DNA from: Hyaloperonospora brassicae
Lineage: Eukaryota > Oomycota > Peronosporomycetes > Peronosporales > Peronosporaceae
Assembly: GCA_947650285.1 (NCBI GenBank)
Contig: CANTFL010000155.1
Span: forward strand, 274,762 to 338,761
Direction of reading: 5' to 3'
Length of the DNA stretch: 64,000 nucleotides
The notes under the pieces are model-generated. The model worked only from the letters and a program-made list of their open reading frames with translations. It was not told the origin of the DNA and ran no database searches. Positions 23,591-33,788 of the stretch are shown here, piece by piece. The translations under genes and the position numbers were made by a program. Numbering within the stretch: position 1 is the stretch's first letter; each line of letters starts with the position of its first letter.

Positions 23591-23965
23591 CTGGCCGTAA
23601 GAAGGCAGGGAGCTCTACAAGGTCAAAAGATACACTGAATTTTTCCCCTTATATCAAACGAAACATCCAATCCCGCCCATTCCTGGTCTGGATCACATCG
23701 ATTAAATCAGTACGATTCGAGGATATCTAATCGAGTGGCTGACACGCGTCAGCCTCCATAAACGGATACGGTCTGGTCGGTTATAATATCGAGGGGGTAT
23801 TCTCTGTGGTGTGTCTATCCCACACAAATGAATCTATTTTTAACCGACGTACATCCCGTCACAAAAGGTGCTCGGTAAACGGGTAAAGTCGTATCGTATT
23901 CAACCTATAGTCAAAGCCTTCGAAATAAAATATCTCTGATCTTCTTCACACTAGAAGAGCGTACA

Positions 23966-24213
23966 ATTACGTGATGTAGCAACTCGCCCTCCACCTATTT
24001 CGCGCACCTTGTAGCGATTGGTGGAGTAGTTGGAATATACAATCAATTGTATCAACCAACGAGTGGCGCGGCGCCGACTATCGTCTTTGGCGGTAAAATC
24101 CCGTTTATATTTACTTCGAGCGGTAAATAGTAGTGACATGTGTGAATGAAAACAGTACTCCCATTGACCTAATTTGGTGTCAATGTCGTGTGATGGGCTG
24201 ACCCGTTGCGCAC
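23966..24213 (-). repeat. Old LTR remnant upstream of the effector candidate
   Basis: The block AGCGATTGGTGG with its neighbours matches the conserved LTR module of A2 (23380-23400). Its far end, GTGTGATGGGCTGACCCGTT, resembles the LTR terminus GTGTAACGGGCTGACTCCGTT. The middle is diverged. It ends about 140 bp before the effector ATG. The same sequence is in the second duplication copy at 33401-33648. Confidence 0.5.
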
Positions 24214-24301
24214 GGACCACTCATTCTGCTGCCAACATCAATCGCTTTCAGACCCGTTGCACACGGACCACTCATTCGGTCGCCCACATCAATCACTTCC
24301 G
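24200..24301 (+). repeat. Two 51-bp tandem repeats before the effector gene, each with an initiator-like motif
   Basis: Units 24200-24250 and 24251-24301 both begin GACCCGTTG and differ at only a few bases. Each contains a sequence that fits the oomycete initiator pattern YCAYTYY or nearly so (TCATTCT at 24221, TCATTCG at 24272). They lie 53-154 bp upstream of the ATG, where a core promoter is expected. Confidence 0.7.
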
Positions 24302-24353
24302 GATTTGCGTTTGAGTGCGCTGGTCCCTCTTCAGCCATCCTCGGGCTTGAGCA

Positions 24354-25130
24354 ATGACGTTCTCCCATTCCTATGCACTCTTCTTGAGTGTCGCGTTGCT
24401 CTTCGCGGCCGATCTCGCTCCGGGTCTGAGCAGTCCAGAGGTCGCGACACTTGGCGATCATAGACTCGAAAACAACGCCACAAACGACCGGCCGAGGACT
24501 CGTTCTCTTGATGATGGCAAGCACGAGGAGAGAACGGGCATCGACGCCAAGTACGTTGGGGCTCTGCTCGAACGGCTCAAGAGTAACGCAGCTGTGATAA
24601 AAGCAGGGGGCCGTCTCGCTCATCTATTTAAGCAAGAACCGGAAAGCGTTCACGGGCCAAGTGACGATTTACTGATGTACCTCCGCAACTGGCTCGATGC
24701 AGGGGAAAGCCAGCATCAAGAATTTTCAGACGAGGTGCTTAAACAGATGCGACAGAAGGCGTTGGCCTCACACATCTCGAGGCTCGACATAGCGCCGCTG
24801 GTGGAGCACAAACTCTCCGCTTTGTCTCGAATCGACTCGACTGAAGTTTTACAAGACGTAGTCACTATGCTTGGAAATGAGTGGGGTAAGACAGAGGTTG
24901 CAATTGCAATTGAACTGGCAAAGCCGAAATCATTTTACATCGCGCTGAGTCTTGAAAATGCACAGTTCAACCAGTGGCTGGATTTATCTGAAGGTAAATT
25001 TTGGGACGTTCAACGTGTACTCATGGAGGAAGCACAAAGTAACGAAGCGATAGGTGACGTAGTAATCGTAAACAAAATCATGAAAGAATACTTGGCTCAC
25101 TGCAAAATGCTTGCTTCGTCCTCCAAGTAA
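24354..25130 (+). CDS. Secreted RxLR/EER-like effector candidate, copy 1 (258 aa)
   Basis: An intron-less ORF from ATG 24354 to TAA 25130. Residues 1 to about 27 form a clear signal peptide with a hydrophobic core (SYALFLSVALLF). A degenerate RxLR region follows (RPRTRSL, residues 46-52), then EER at 58-60. The remainder is a helical, Leu-rich domain with regularly spaced Trp and Leu, resembling WY-type effector folds (for example LLMYLRNWLDAGE, about 106-118). Length and layout fit oomycete host-directed effectors, which are secreted and may enter plant cells. The exact RxLR tetrapeptide is absent, so translocation is uncertain. An AATAAA signal lies at 25166. A near-identical paralogue is at 33789. 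Confidence 0.75.
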   Translation: MTFSHSYALFLSVALLFAADLAPGLSSPEVATLGDHRLENNATNDRPRTRSLDDGKHEERTGIDAKYVGALLERLKSNAAVIKAGGRLAHLFKQEPESVHGPSDDLLMYLRNWLDAGESQHQEFSDEVLKQMRQKALASHISRLDIAPLVEHKLSALSRIDSTEVLQDVVTMLGNEWGKTEVAIAIELAKPKSFYIALSLENAQFNQWLDLSEGKFWDVQRVLMEEAQSNEAIGDVVIVNKIMKEYLAHCKMLASSSK

Positions 25131-25243
25131 GCCGCTCTCCAGCTGTATCCGCGCAATAAGTGGTAAATAAAAGAAAGTCGCTTCATTTCTCATCCTAATG
25201 CTGTTTGCTGGAAAGTGTCTTTTTCTCTGGGCACGACAGTACC

Positions 25244-25559
25244 ATGAAATACAGTGTCGTGGTATGCGCGATATTGGCGTAGCGATGACAAAGGGGTATC
25301 AGGATGGTCGCATGAAGATTGTGCTTTCATCCTGATTATGTTGACACGACAGAATACCCAACACGAGGCAAATGGCGCCGGTATGGACACGAGCGCCATG
25401 TTTTTAGCAAAAGAAGAGCAAGGTGGCATTGAGACCAATCAACATACAAAAGAGCGCGCAAGTCTTGTCTCGTGGAACGAGCACCTGCCGATCAAGGATC
25501 CTCGAGCTGGAAGCACATCAAGTGATGTAGATGTGCTGTCTGACGTTAGTAACAATTAA
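25244..25559 (+). pseudogene. Possible remnant of a small secreted protein
   Basis: ATG 25244 starts a hydrophobic signal-like stretch (MKYSVVVCAILA) that ends at a TAG after 12 codons. The overlapping frame from about 25254 stays open for about 100 codons to the TAA at 25557-25559. A frame change at about 25280 would join them. I recognise no family. Both duplication copies share the same lesion (34679-34994). A short intron near 25290 is an alternative explanation. Confidence 0.3.
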
Positions 25560-28500
25560 GTTAACTGTTTCCTGCAGCTACTACGTGTGCCGCTGCAGAG
25601 AAACCCTGTTTGCATTAGCTACATGCCCGGTGAGATGCGGGAAAAGCGTTTGCAAAGGTTTACAAAGCAGATCGATTGATTAATTGGTGTGAGAACTAGA
25701 CTTGTGACGGCAGTATACACAGGATCGCAGACACAGATGAACACTCGTTGCGGCGATGTCTTGTGCTGATAGCGCGACCGTTTGTTGCCGGTATGACACA
25801 TATTATTGACTTCGACTACTACGAAAATTGACGTCTCTAGCCCGGGGTCTGTCCTTGCTAACGCGGTTTGCCCAGATGCAGCTGCTTCCAGCTGCAGGAC
25901 AAAGCGCATTCGCACTTCGTCTTGCAAACACCACGACGTAGCGAATCATGGGTCAGGCTCGGTTCATTGCTGAAGTCACTCATCAACACCTCCGTAGTGA
26001 TATCGTCCCCTCGAACATTTGATCGGCAAAATTTGCAAGCGCATAGGATTCCGTTTCGAGGTCAGCAAGGAAGTTCGTGGAATCTTGCATCCATCGTTCC
26101 CGATCTCATCACCATGTTTATATCTTTGCACATACATAGTGCACCCACCAATTCGTGCCAATAAAACTCCGCGCTTGGCGCGCAACGACTCTATTTCTGA
26201 TAAATTAAGCGTATGCTCGATCGTGACTCGTATCAGCGGAACACTAGGAGTAATGCCGCCATTGTCATCGTCGTAGCGCACAGTTTGCTGAACCTACGTT
26301 TCGTATCGACAACAAGCCGATTAGCTCAACAAATGGCACCGCATATCACCGATGCGGAAACTTACTTTCTTCCGAGCTGTTCCCAGTTATACTGCAGTAC
26401 GAAGTCTCCAACCCATTGTGCTGCAGGAGCTTGCGCCTCGTTTCTTGACCTTGCATCTCCAGCACGCTGTATTTACGTTCATGGTAAAGGTACTGACTTG
26501 CGATGAGCTAGACAGCATAGCCAGCAACTGAGCTGTAGCTGAGGAGAACTATTGCTACATTCACATTATTTGGTGATAAGCTCTTATAGCAATTATCATA
26601 TATGGAAGTGGGAGCCACACCTCGCGGAAATGGCATGTCGTCCTTTGGGGGCAAATCAGTAACCCCAAATACGGACCCGGAGTATGCTTCGTTGCTGGGC
26701 TCTTGCTTGATATATGTCTGTAAGCTCAACGTGACCCGCATATTATACAGTACACACGGGCAAGATATCGTACATAACGTGCCCGCAGCTGCCCTCGGTG
26801 CGCAGATAAATTGGTCTCTCACGCATGCCATCGTCTTGATGGTGGCGATGGCGGCATAAAACATTGGGAGAAGACCTGCCAATTCATCGACAACAGCTCA
26901 CGATCGCGAAAACGATCGGCTCGCTCACACACACCACAGCACCCGGCAAGGGTCCTGTTTCGCACCACTTTTGTCCATCGTTGCACTCAAAGCGTCAATC
27001 TAGCAATATAATCACGGGCAGGGTACGCGGCGTTTGCTAACATCAACGGACGTACAAATAGTGGGTTTGGCAATACATGTACACAATCTAAACCGATACA
27101 TATGGCGGCGACAACGTTGGACAATGGGCGGTGGCAGACTCATAGCGGAAAGCACGCATCACGGATGTTCTCTTTGGTGCCCTCTCAGCGGGTCTTGTGT
27201 GCACCAGGATGGGAGTATACTTCGTACATTCTCGTCCTCCATACTTGCCATCTACTGCCGTCTGAAGGCATGCATCCAGGCGGATGCAACCGATAGCGCT
27301 GCAGCATTCGATCAGAATGTTGCCATGTTTTTATCGACGACGGACGGGCATAGGAAAGGCATACACAGACACTGCATGTGTCGATATTGCCGACATGTCC
27401 AGCGAATGTAGAAACAACCCGCTAAGAAAATACAGCACTCAGCTCTTTTGTCACACCAATCCGCGTGCGATTGCATGTTTTTGGCACGGCGCATGGGATG
27501 AACTTCTGGTGAGCGAGTGATTGAGCATCACTACAATGATGTAGCCCTTAACTGTACTTGCGTCACCTTCTCCGACTGTACAAGTGCGTGAACATATACG
27601 TATGCAACGAGTTTGTAGCAGTCCGACAAACGCGTTTTGTCACTGATACATTGCTGGAATGCATTAGCGCGCATCGCGACCCAACGCTGCTACCCAGTAT
27701 TTCATCAAAGAGGATCAAAGGCAATCAACCACGTTGGCTGAACCGTATTCCGAACTCAAGCTGGACGCGTGACAGAGTGTGGAGTGTACGATGTGTTGCA
27801 TGATTGTCGCTGCGACGATTCAGTGGAGTGATCATTGCTACGGCAATATTGGTCGTCGGACACCAGTAATCTCATCTCGGCGATTACGGTATAGTACGTA
27901 ATCGCTTAAGACAACGAGTGATGATTCTCGTTCAGCTTGTGTCCACATTTATCGCAGTCAATGACGGCCTCTTGTTTTGTTGCAAGAAATGCGATCGATT
28001 TGTCGGATGTATCCTTGTGTGAAAGTACACAAGTTGGTAAATGTATGCACGTATCCCAAGACTGGCTCTTCTCCTTGGTCTTGTTTTTGACCATTTGAGC
28101 AAGACAAAAAGTCTTGGGCTAAGGGGACATTCACAAGGAGTCGCGAGGGAAAGGATAGCGAAACACTGAGTATGTTTGTAATGACCTAAAGCCTTACAGA
28201 CTTGCCCAGTAGTCACGACAAGCGCGTTGAGTGGATCATCTGTACACCGTCTCGGCATGAACAGGCCCGCGTCGCGTTGTGTCATACTTCCTTGCATAGC
28301 TTGATATGGCGAGATGACCGCCCATTTGATCATGCGCAGCCGCAGCCATCGCGTGTTGCCGGCCAATGTATCGTTGCTCTTAGTACTCTGATACAGACTT
28401 TGCCGAATCAGATCGACTAAGCAAGCAGCCTGGCGATTGCCGCTGATCAGGCTTGCTCTACATCTTGTGAGATCGTTTCGACATTTCGTAAATCATCATG

Positions 28501-29238
28501 CACGTATCTTGTACTCGCATCACTTTGATCAATGGCTCACTAGACATCGGCCACAGACTGCTGTGTACGGGCCTTGTACCCAAGTAGAACGTGCGCAGCC
28601 ATCATCGATTACTTTTTTTGCCAGAATTGCACAGACGCTACAGGAAGGTACATGCCACTATGTCTGGTCAAAATATGTTTGCACAGTTGGAAATCAGGAA
28701 AAGAAGCCGTTTCTCCAGTGTCTCAAACACAGTCTCCGGCAAAGCTGGTTCAGATTGTACTAAAAGCTCGCCGCATGACCAGGACTAGTCTCGCGGTAGA
28801 ACATTTGTTCGCTGAACGTGCTGTACATAATCGCTCCTAAACCACTAGCGGCAAATTGAGTCGCCCGAAAATGCAAACTGAAAAGGGGGGCAGCTTCACA
28901 TATGCATTTCTACCAAAACATTAGTTCCTTACTTCCTCTGTGCTCTAGCATCAAATCGCTTCCTCGACGCTGTGCTGTGTCATCTTTCATCCATCACATA
29001 CGGTCCACAATGAGGATCCTTGAGCGAATGTCTGCTAACTAGTCCTTTTCTAAACAAACAACCAGAACGGTCGACCTTTTTTGATCACTTGCTCTGCGGT
29101 GACATCAGATCGAAATCACCGTTTGGACTACGACTCGAAGAACTTCTGCCGCAAGCATAATGACGATGTAGAGTACACCGAAGCGCATTTGCGCTCGATC
29201 ACTCCTGCATGTCCAAGTGCGTACACTCTCACACAATC
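25560..29238. other. Unassigned DNA, partly inside the duplication
   Basis: Several frames of 80-145 codons occur on both strands (for example 26508-26882 and 27932-28366 on -, 27034-27411 on +). None has a domain I can name. A plus-strand frame at 28574-28840 has a Cys pattern (FFCQNC, then MPLCLVKICLH) that could be a zinc-finger end of a decayed transposase, but support is weak. Diverged, intron-bearing host genes cannot be excluded. Confidence 0.4.
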
Positions 29239-31690
29239 CTACTTGCCTGTAATGACAGAATTCGACGAAGCGTAGCCTAGCTTTTCGAGTACCGAGCAAA
29301 TACCGTCCAGTGCCGCAAAATGGTCGATGGTAGCCGGTACGCGAAACGGAGTCGAGTCAGCAATAGCTTGCATAGTAGCGCGCATGACCTTACCAGACCT
29401 TGTTTTTGGAAGCGCGTCGACTAGGCCGACACTTTTCAGGCACACGAAGCTGCCCATCTGCTCACGCACGTCGCTTATTACCTGCTGAATGATCTGCAGT
29501 CAAGCAATAAACGCATAGCGAGGATCAGATACGTTAACTGCAACATGTGTCGCTCGAATAGCAGCATTTCGTAGAAGCACGTGCCTCTTCGTTGGATCGA
29601 TCGGTCCTCTCATCAATTACCAAAAGAGCGAGCGGGACGTGTCCCTTGAGCGTATCGACGACGCCAAACTGCATCCGAAAAGAAAATAATCGAATTACAA
29701 CAAGCACGACTTGTTGCATTCAACTATCACTCGCACGCACCACGGCACACTCGACAACTTCCGGGATCTCGATGATGACTTTCTCAATCGATCCCGTAGT
29801 GATACGATGTCCTGCAACGTTTATGACGTCATCCGTTCGTGGCATGACCTGGCAATAAGTTAGCACCCACGATTCGTTTACGGTGAGTACAGAATGCAAC
29901 GGGCGCAGAGTAGCTCATGCAGTTCATTTACGTAGACAAAACCTTCTTCATCAATGCGCCCAGTATCTCCAGTGTGGTAGTAGCCGGGGAATCGCTTGAA
30001 ATACTTGGCGTCGAAATCGTCTGGGTTGTTGTGCAAGGCAATCAAAGCACCTGAGCAGAAGAGAGAACATTCACGTAAGAGGCACTCGCAGCCTCGTTCA
30101 CACTTGTAAGGTCTTGCCTGGAGGAAGAGGCAGTTTAACCACAAGCTCAGCATCTTGTTTCGCATTGCTGTCGCTGTAGTCGCGATGCTCGTCGTCATTT
30201 ATTTCACTGGCGACTGTTAGTAGCCGGACATCCCACCCCGGCACTGGCCTACCAACCGAACCCTCTTTGATGCGTGGGTACCCTTATTCGCTTTTGTCAT
30301 CATTTTGCATCCCAAGACACGGCGCAGTGATGGGCCATCCCGTTTCCGTTTGCCACCTGGACATTACCCGTACAAGCGTGAAGATCGTACACAGGACATG
30401 TCACAAGATGACAACATACCAGTGGTCAATGAGAGGCACGCCAAGCTGCTGTGAGAAAAAGCTGAAGGTCTTGGGGTCACCGCGCTCCCCTGCCACGAAG
30501 ATCGTTGTGCACACAGCAATCGATGACATGTTGGTCTTCAATTGAATGACGTCCATCATCGAAGTGCGCCACTTACTTCAACGTCTTTCGGATGTCCTCT
30601 CTCAGGTGCTTGATCAGCAACCCTTCTGGATCTTCTCTACGAATCGCTCGCAACGCAGTAGGTGCCGTGAACATCGACTTGATGCCGTATTCCGTGATCA
30701 AACGCCAATACGCACTCGCGTTAGGCGTTCTAACTGTTTTGCCTGCGTACAGAATCGACTGCAAAAAACAGATCACGAGTCAATAACGTGCAAGCACTGG
30801 TCAAGCCGATACACAGGATGATCCTACCGTGCATCCATGTATAAGAGGGCCATAGACACCGAGCGAGTGACCAACCGTCCAGCCCATATCCGAAGCGGCA
30901 AAGAACGTATCATCCGGTGCGATGTCGAGAACATTGCGCATGGCCCATTTGAGTGCAACTGCGTGGCCGCCATTATCACGCACCACACCCTTTGGATGGC
31001 CGGTTGTGCCTGACGTGTACAGCAAGTAGAGCGGATCCGTCGCAAGCACCGGTCTTGCGTCGATGGGACGTCCCGTCGCCATGGCGTCTCTCCAGTCGAT
31101 ATCACGTCCCTTTGCCATCTCGAACAGACACAGATCGCGCTGTAGCATGACAACGTGACTCGGTTTCCACGTCGATCGCTTCAGCACTCCATTCAGCAGC
31201 GGTCCGTAGTCGACAATCCCCTTATGCTAGACACCACAACTCGCCGAGATAATCAGCTTAGGACTTGCGTCTTCGATCCGCGCAGCAAGCTCCAAGGTAG
31301 CAAACCCGCCAAACACGACCGAGTGAACAGCTCCAAGACGCGCGCACGCGAGCATTGCCACTGTTGCCTCGAGAACTGCCGGCATGTAGATGACAACACG
31401 GCCACCTTTCTCGACGCCAAGCTTTTGCAGTCCACCAGCAAACGTGGACACTACAAGTAACGAACAAACATAGTACGTCAGATCGGCCCGAGTCAACATC
31501 GTTTGTATCGACGGTACATGTAGATCGACCAATCGATCGAACGCTTTGGACACAGGGAAAACGATGACCTTCTTGTAGGAGCTGACTGTACGTCCTTGTC
31601 GTCTTGGTACCGGTTAGTGGGCAGTCGTAGTGCAATGCGACGACGTCGCCCCGCCCATTGTTCACGTGCACATCAAGTGCATTCTAGCAG
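29239..31690 (-). pseudogene. Acyl-CoA synthetase (acetyl/propionyl-CoA synthetase, ACSS3-like), decayed, intron-containing
   Basis: Exons in N-to-C order on the minus strand carry an N-terminal block (GDVVALHYDCPLTGTK), GGRVVIYMPAVLEA, the AMP-binding loop YTSGTTGHPKGVV, WQTETGWPI, FPGYYHTGDTGRIDEEGF, RTDDVINVAGHRI, and the C-terminal TRSGKVMR with the catalytic Lys. The family activates short-chain carboxylates to acyl-CoA with ATP. Clear introns are 30759-30827 (GTAGG...GCAG) and 29850-29931 (GTAAAT...CCAG), and another starts at 30576 (GTAAGT). Two nonsense codons interrupt conserved blocks: TAG at 31227-31229, where the family has Glu, and TAA at 30284-30286. The C-terminus reads KLGYASSNSV and then a stop. 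If both stops are real it is a pseudogene. Confidence 0.8.
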
Positions 31691-31693
31691 TGT

Positions 31694-32664
31694 TTATCTC
31701 TCCCCCCACAAACCATCGCGCGGACGGGCCACGTGTGCTGTACGTACACAAGTGATGGGTGATTGTGGTTCGTCGCTCAAGTCGAGCGACGTGGGTGCGA
31801 GCCACTTGCCGGAACATTGGGAGGGGATTGGCAAAGAGAGATAGGACTGATTGTGATGACGAAAAGGCGCTGCTGGTGGGTCAAGAGATACATTTTCCGC
31901 CTTGTACCGCGCAACAGTGGGTCCCTGCACCGCATCCGATCAAACAAAAACCCATCAGCAGCAGCGAGTGAGTCAACAGACGCCCCCAAAGTAAAACTAT
32001 CAGACACCTCGTCAATGACCTACTGTCGCGTTAACAGCGTCGATCTGAGACGACACAAGTTGTGCGCGGTGACAGTCGTCTTCCCCAACGAGCTCACAAA
32101 ATACGTCGGCGCACGAGCGCTCGTTCCTTGCAGGATAAATCTGACCATAAATGCTATTCTTGCGATTGGCCGGCGCTGCTGCTGCATTGTCAACGATCGA
32201 CCGCAGCGACTCCGGGCACCTGAGCAGGTCAACGACGCATTCCACATCCACAAAAAGTCAGCAAATAATTATCCGGAAGTCGAATTCAATCAGACACAAG
32301 CATCCCATTGTGTATATGTGGTTCCTGCTTACTTGGTCGAGTGAGTCGCGGTAATTGGCCACCAAAACGATCGTGCGACGTCCATTGGCCACAATCGACC
32401 GAGCAGCTTCAAGTGGCTGCGATAGAGAAGTGACAGCTGCTGCGTTGTCGTCCGTGCGCAAACGCCGCTCTACTCAGCAACGAGACGGTGTCCTGTGGTC
32501 GTGCAGGCAGTGTACTCTTGTGAATAGAGGAACTCGTACAGCACCACAACGAGACAGATGGCGGGCACGACAACGAGCAGATCACCGCGCAGGTAACATG
32601 CTGCGCCTCTTTGCTTCCAGTCGCGGGAGCTAATGCGGCCGTTCGGCTGAATTGCTACCCGCAT
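31694..32664 (-). pseudogene. Fragment of a type II membrane glycosyltransferase (GT60 / GlcNAc-transferase-like)
   Basis: The N-terminal frame (32664-32470) has a short basic tail and one membrane anchor (LLVVVPAICLVVVLYEFLY), ending at a stop. The next frame holds RTIVLVANYRDS, then a likely short intron (GTAAGCAGG to CAG, about 32344-32230), then CPESLRSIVDNA. A third frame holds GPTVARYKAENV, like the GPTYARY block of GT60 enzymes. The order fits that family, whose members add GlcNAc to Thr or hydroxyproline in the secretory pathway or cytosol. The catalytic domain is mostly missing and frames change, so I call it a broken gene. Family assignment rests on two short motifs. Confidence 0.45.
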
Positions 32665-32874
32665 CTCAGGCGTTGTTGCCGTTGTTCTGGACGCTGTTTG
32701 AAATAGGGGAAATAGTAGTATTAGGGTACTTATAGGGGGTGTGCCGGATAATGAGAGTGGAAGAAGATATACGCAAGGATGTGTGCTGATACATAAGAGG
32801 CCCGTAATACGGAGGGGTGTGTATAAAGCAAAGAATATTTATCTTGCATTTTGTATGCAAAAGTGCTCGGTGCC

Positions 32875-33090
32875 TAGTTAGGAAGGTTACGATGCTTATG
32901 TAAGGGCCTCTATTTTAGGTGGGTGTGTACGCATCGAAGGGTGGGTGTGTGCCCATAAATCTCCATATTTATATGGCTTTTTTATCCACCACTGTGCAGT
33001 ACGTAGTTAGGTAGGTTACGGTACTTAAGGAGGGGTCTCTATTTCAACGGGGGTACGTATCAAAGAATGGGTGTGTACCTATAAATCTCC
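32875..33090 (+). repeat. Two degenerate direct repeats, period 129 bp
   Basis: Units at 32875-32964 and 33004-33090 both run from TAGTTAGG to ATAAATCTCC and share GGTTACG, TCTATTT and GGGTGTGTAC blocks. A looser GGGGTGTG sequence occurs at about 32734. The repeats lie just left of the second duplication copy. Confidence 0.7.
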
Positions 33091-33400
33091 TAAAAAGAAC
33101 ACAATCTCCAGTCCATTTAATCTAGACCTCACAGCCCTAAATGAGTGCTATTCGAGGATTTCCAATCCGGTAGCTGACACTCGTTAGCCTCCATAAACGG
33201 ATACGGTCTGGTCGGTTATAATATCGAGGGGATATTCTCTGTGGTGTGTTTATCCCACACAAATGAATCTATTCTTAACCGACGTACATCCCGTCACAAA
33301 AGGTGCTCGGTAAACGGGTAAAGTCGTATCGTATTCAACCTATAGTCAAAGCCTTCGAAATAAAATATCTCTGATCTTCTTCACACTAGAAGAGCGTACA

Positions 33401-33648
33401 ATTACGTGATGTAGCAACTCGCCCTCCACCTATTTCGCGCACCTTGTAGCGATTGGTGGAGTAGTTGGAATATACAATCAATTGTATCAACCAACGAGTG
33501 GCGCGGCGCCGACTATCGTCTTTGGCGGTAAAATCCCGTTTATATTTACTTCGAGCGGTAAATAGTAGTGACATGTGTGAATGAAAACAGTACTCCCATT
33601 GACCTAATTTGGTGTCAATGTCGTGTGATGGGCTGACCCGTTGCGCAC
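33401..33648 (-). repeat. Old LTR remnant upstream of effector copy 2
   Basis: The duplicated counterpart of 23966-24213, with the same conserved LTR module and the same degenerate terminus. Confidence 0.5.
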
Positions 33649-33736
33649 GGACCACTCATTCTGCTGCCAACATCAATCGCTTTCAGACCCGTTGCACACG
33701 GACCACTCATTCGGTCGCCCACATCAATCACTTCCG
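33635..33736 (+). repeat. Two 51-bp tandem repeats before effector copy 2
   Basis: The counterpart of 24200-24301. The repeat array predates the segmental duplication because both copies hold the same two units. Confidence 0.7.
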
Positions 33737-33788
33737 GATTTGCGTTCGAGTGCGCTGGTCCCTCTTCAGCCATCCTCGGGCTTGAGCA

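Larger units (their letters stand above)
23715..27740. repeat. Segmental duplication, copy 1 (about 4.0 kb)
   Basis: This block matches 33150-35805 (offset 9435) and continues in 43328-44711 (offset 16971). The second copy is split by Gypsy B1. Coding parts are almost identical (three amino-acid changes in 258), and similarity drops toward both ends. The left end lies only 125 bp from the A2 LTR. Copy 1 keeps the empty B1 insertion site at about 26354-26362. Confidence 0.9.

Noticed and set aside
24180..24623. Minus-strand 147-codon frame opposite the effector start, with internal repeats
   Set aside because: Its repeats are the 51-bp promoter repeats read in reverse. It is a shadow of the effector gene and its upstream region.
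26508..26882. 124-codon minus frame conserved in both duplication copies (43479-43853)
   Set aside because: The conservation reflects recent duplication. No motif, splice signal or domain supports a gene.
28574..28840. PiggyBac-like zinc-finger tail
   Set aside because: Only the Cys spacing and a LCLVK-like block agree. No DDE region was found upstream, so it is left unassigned.
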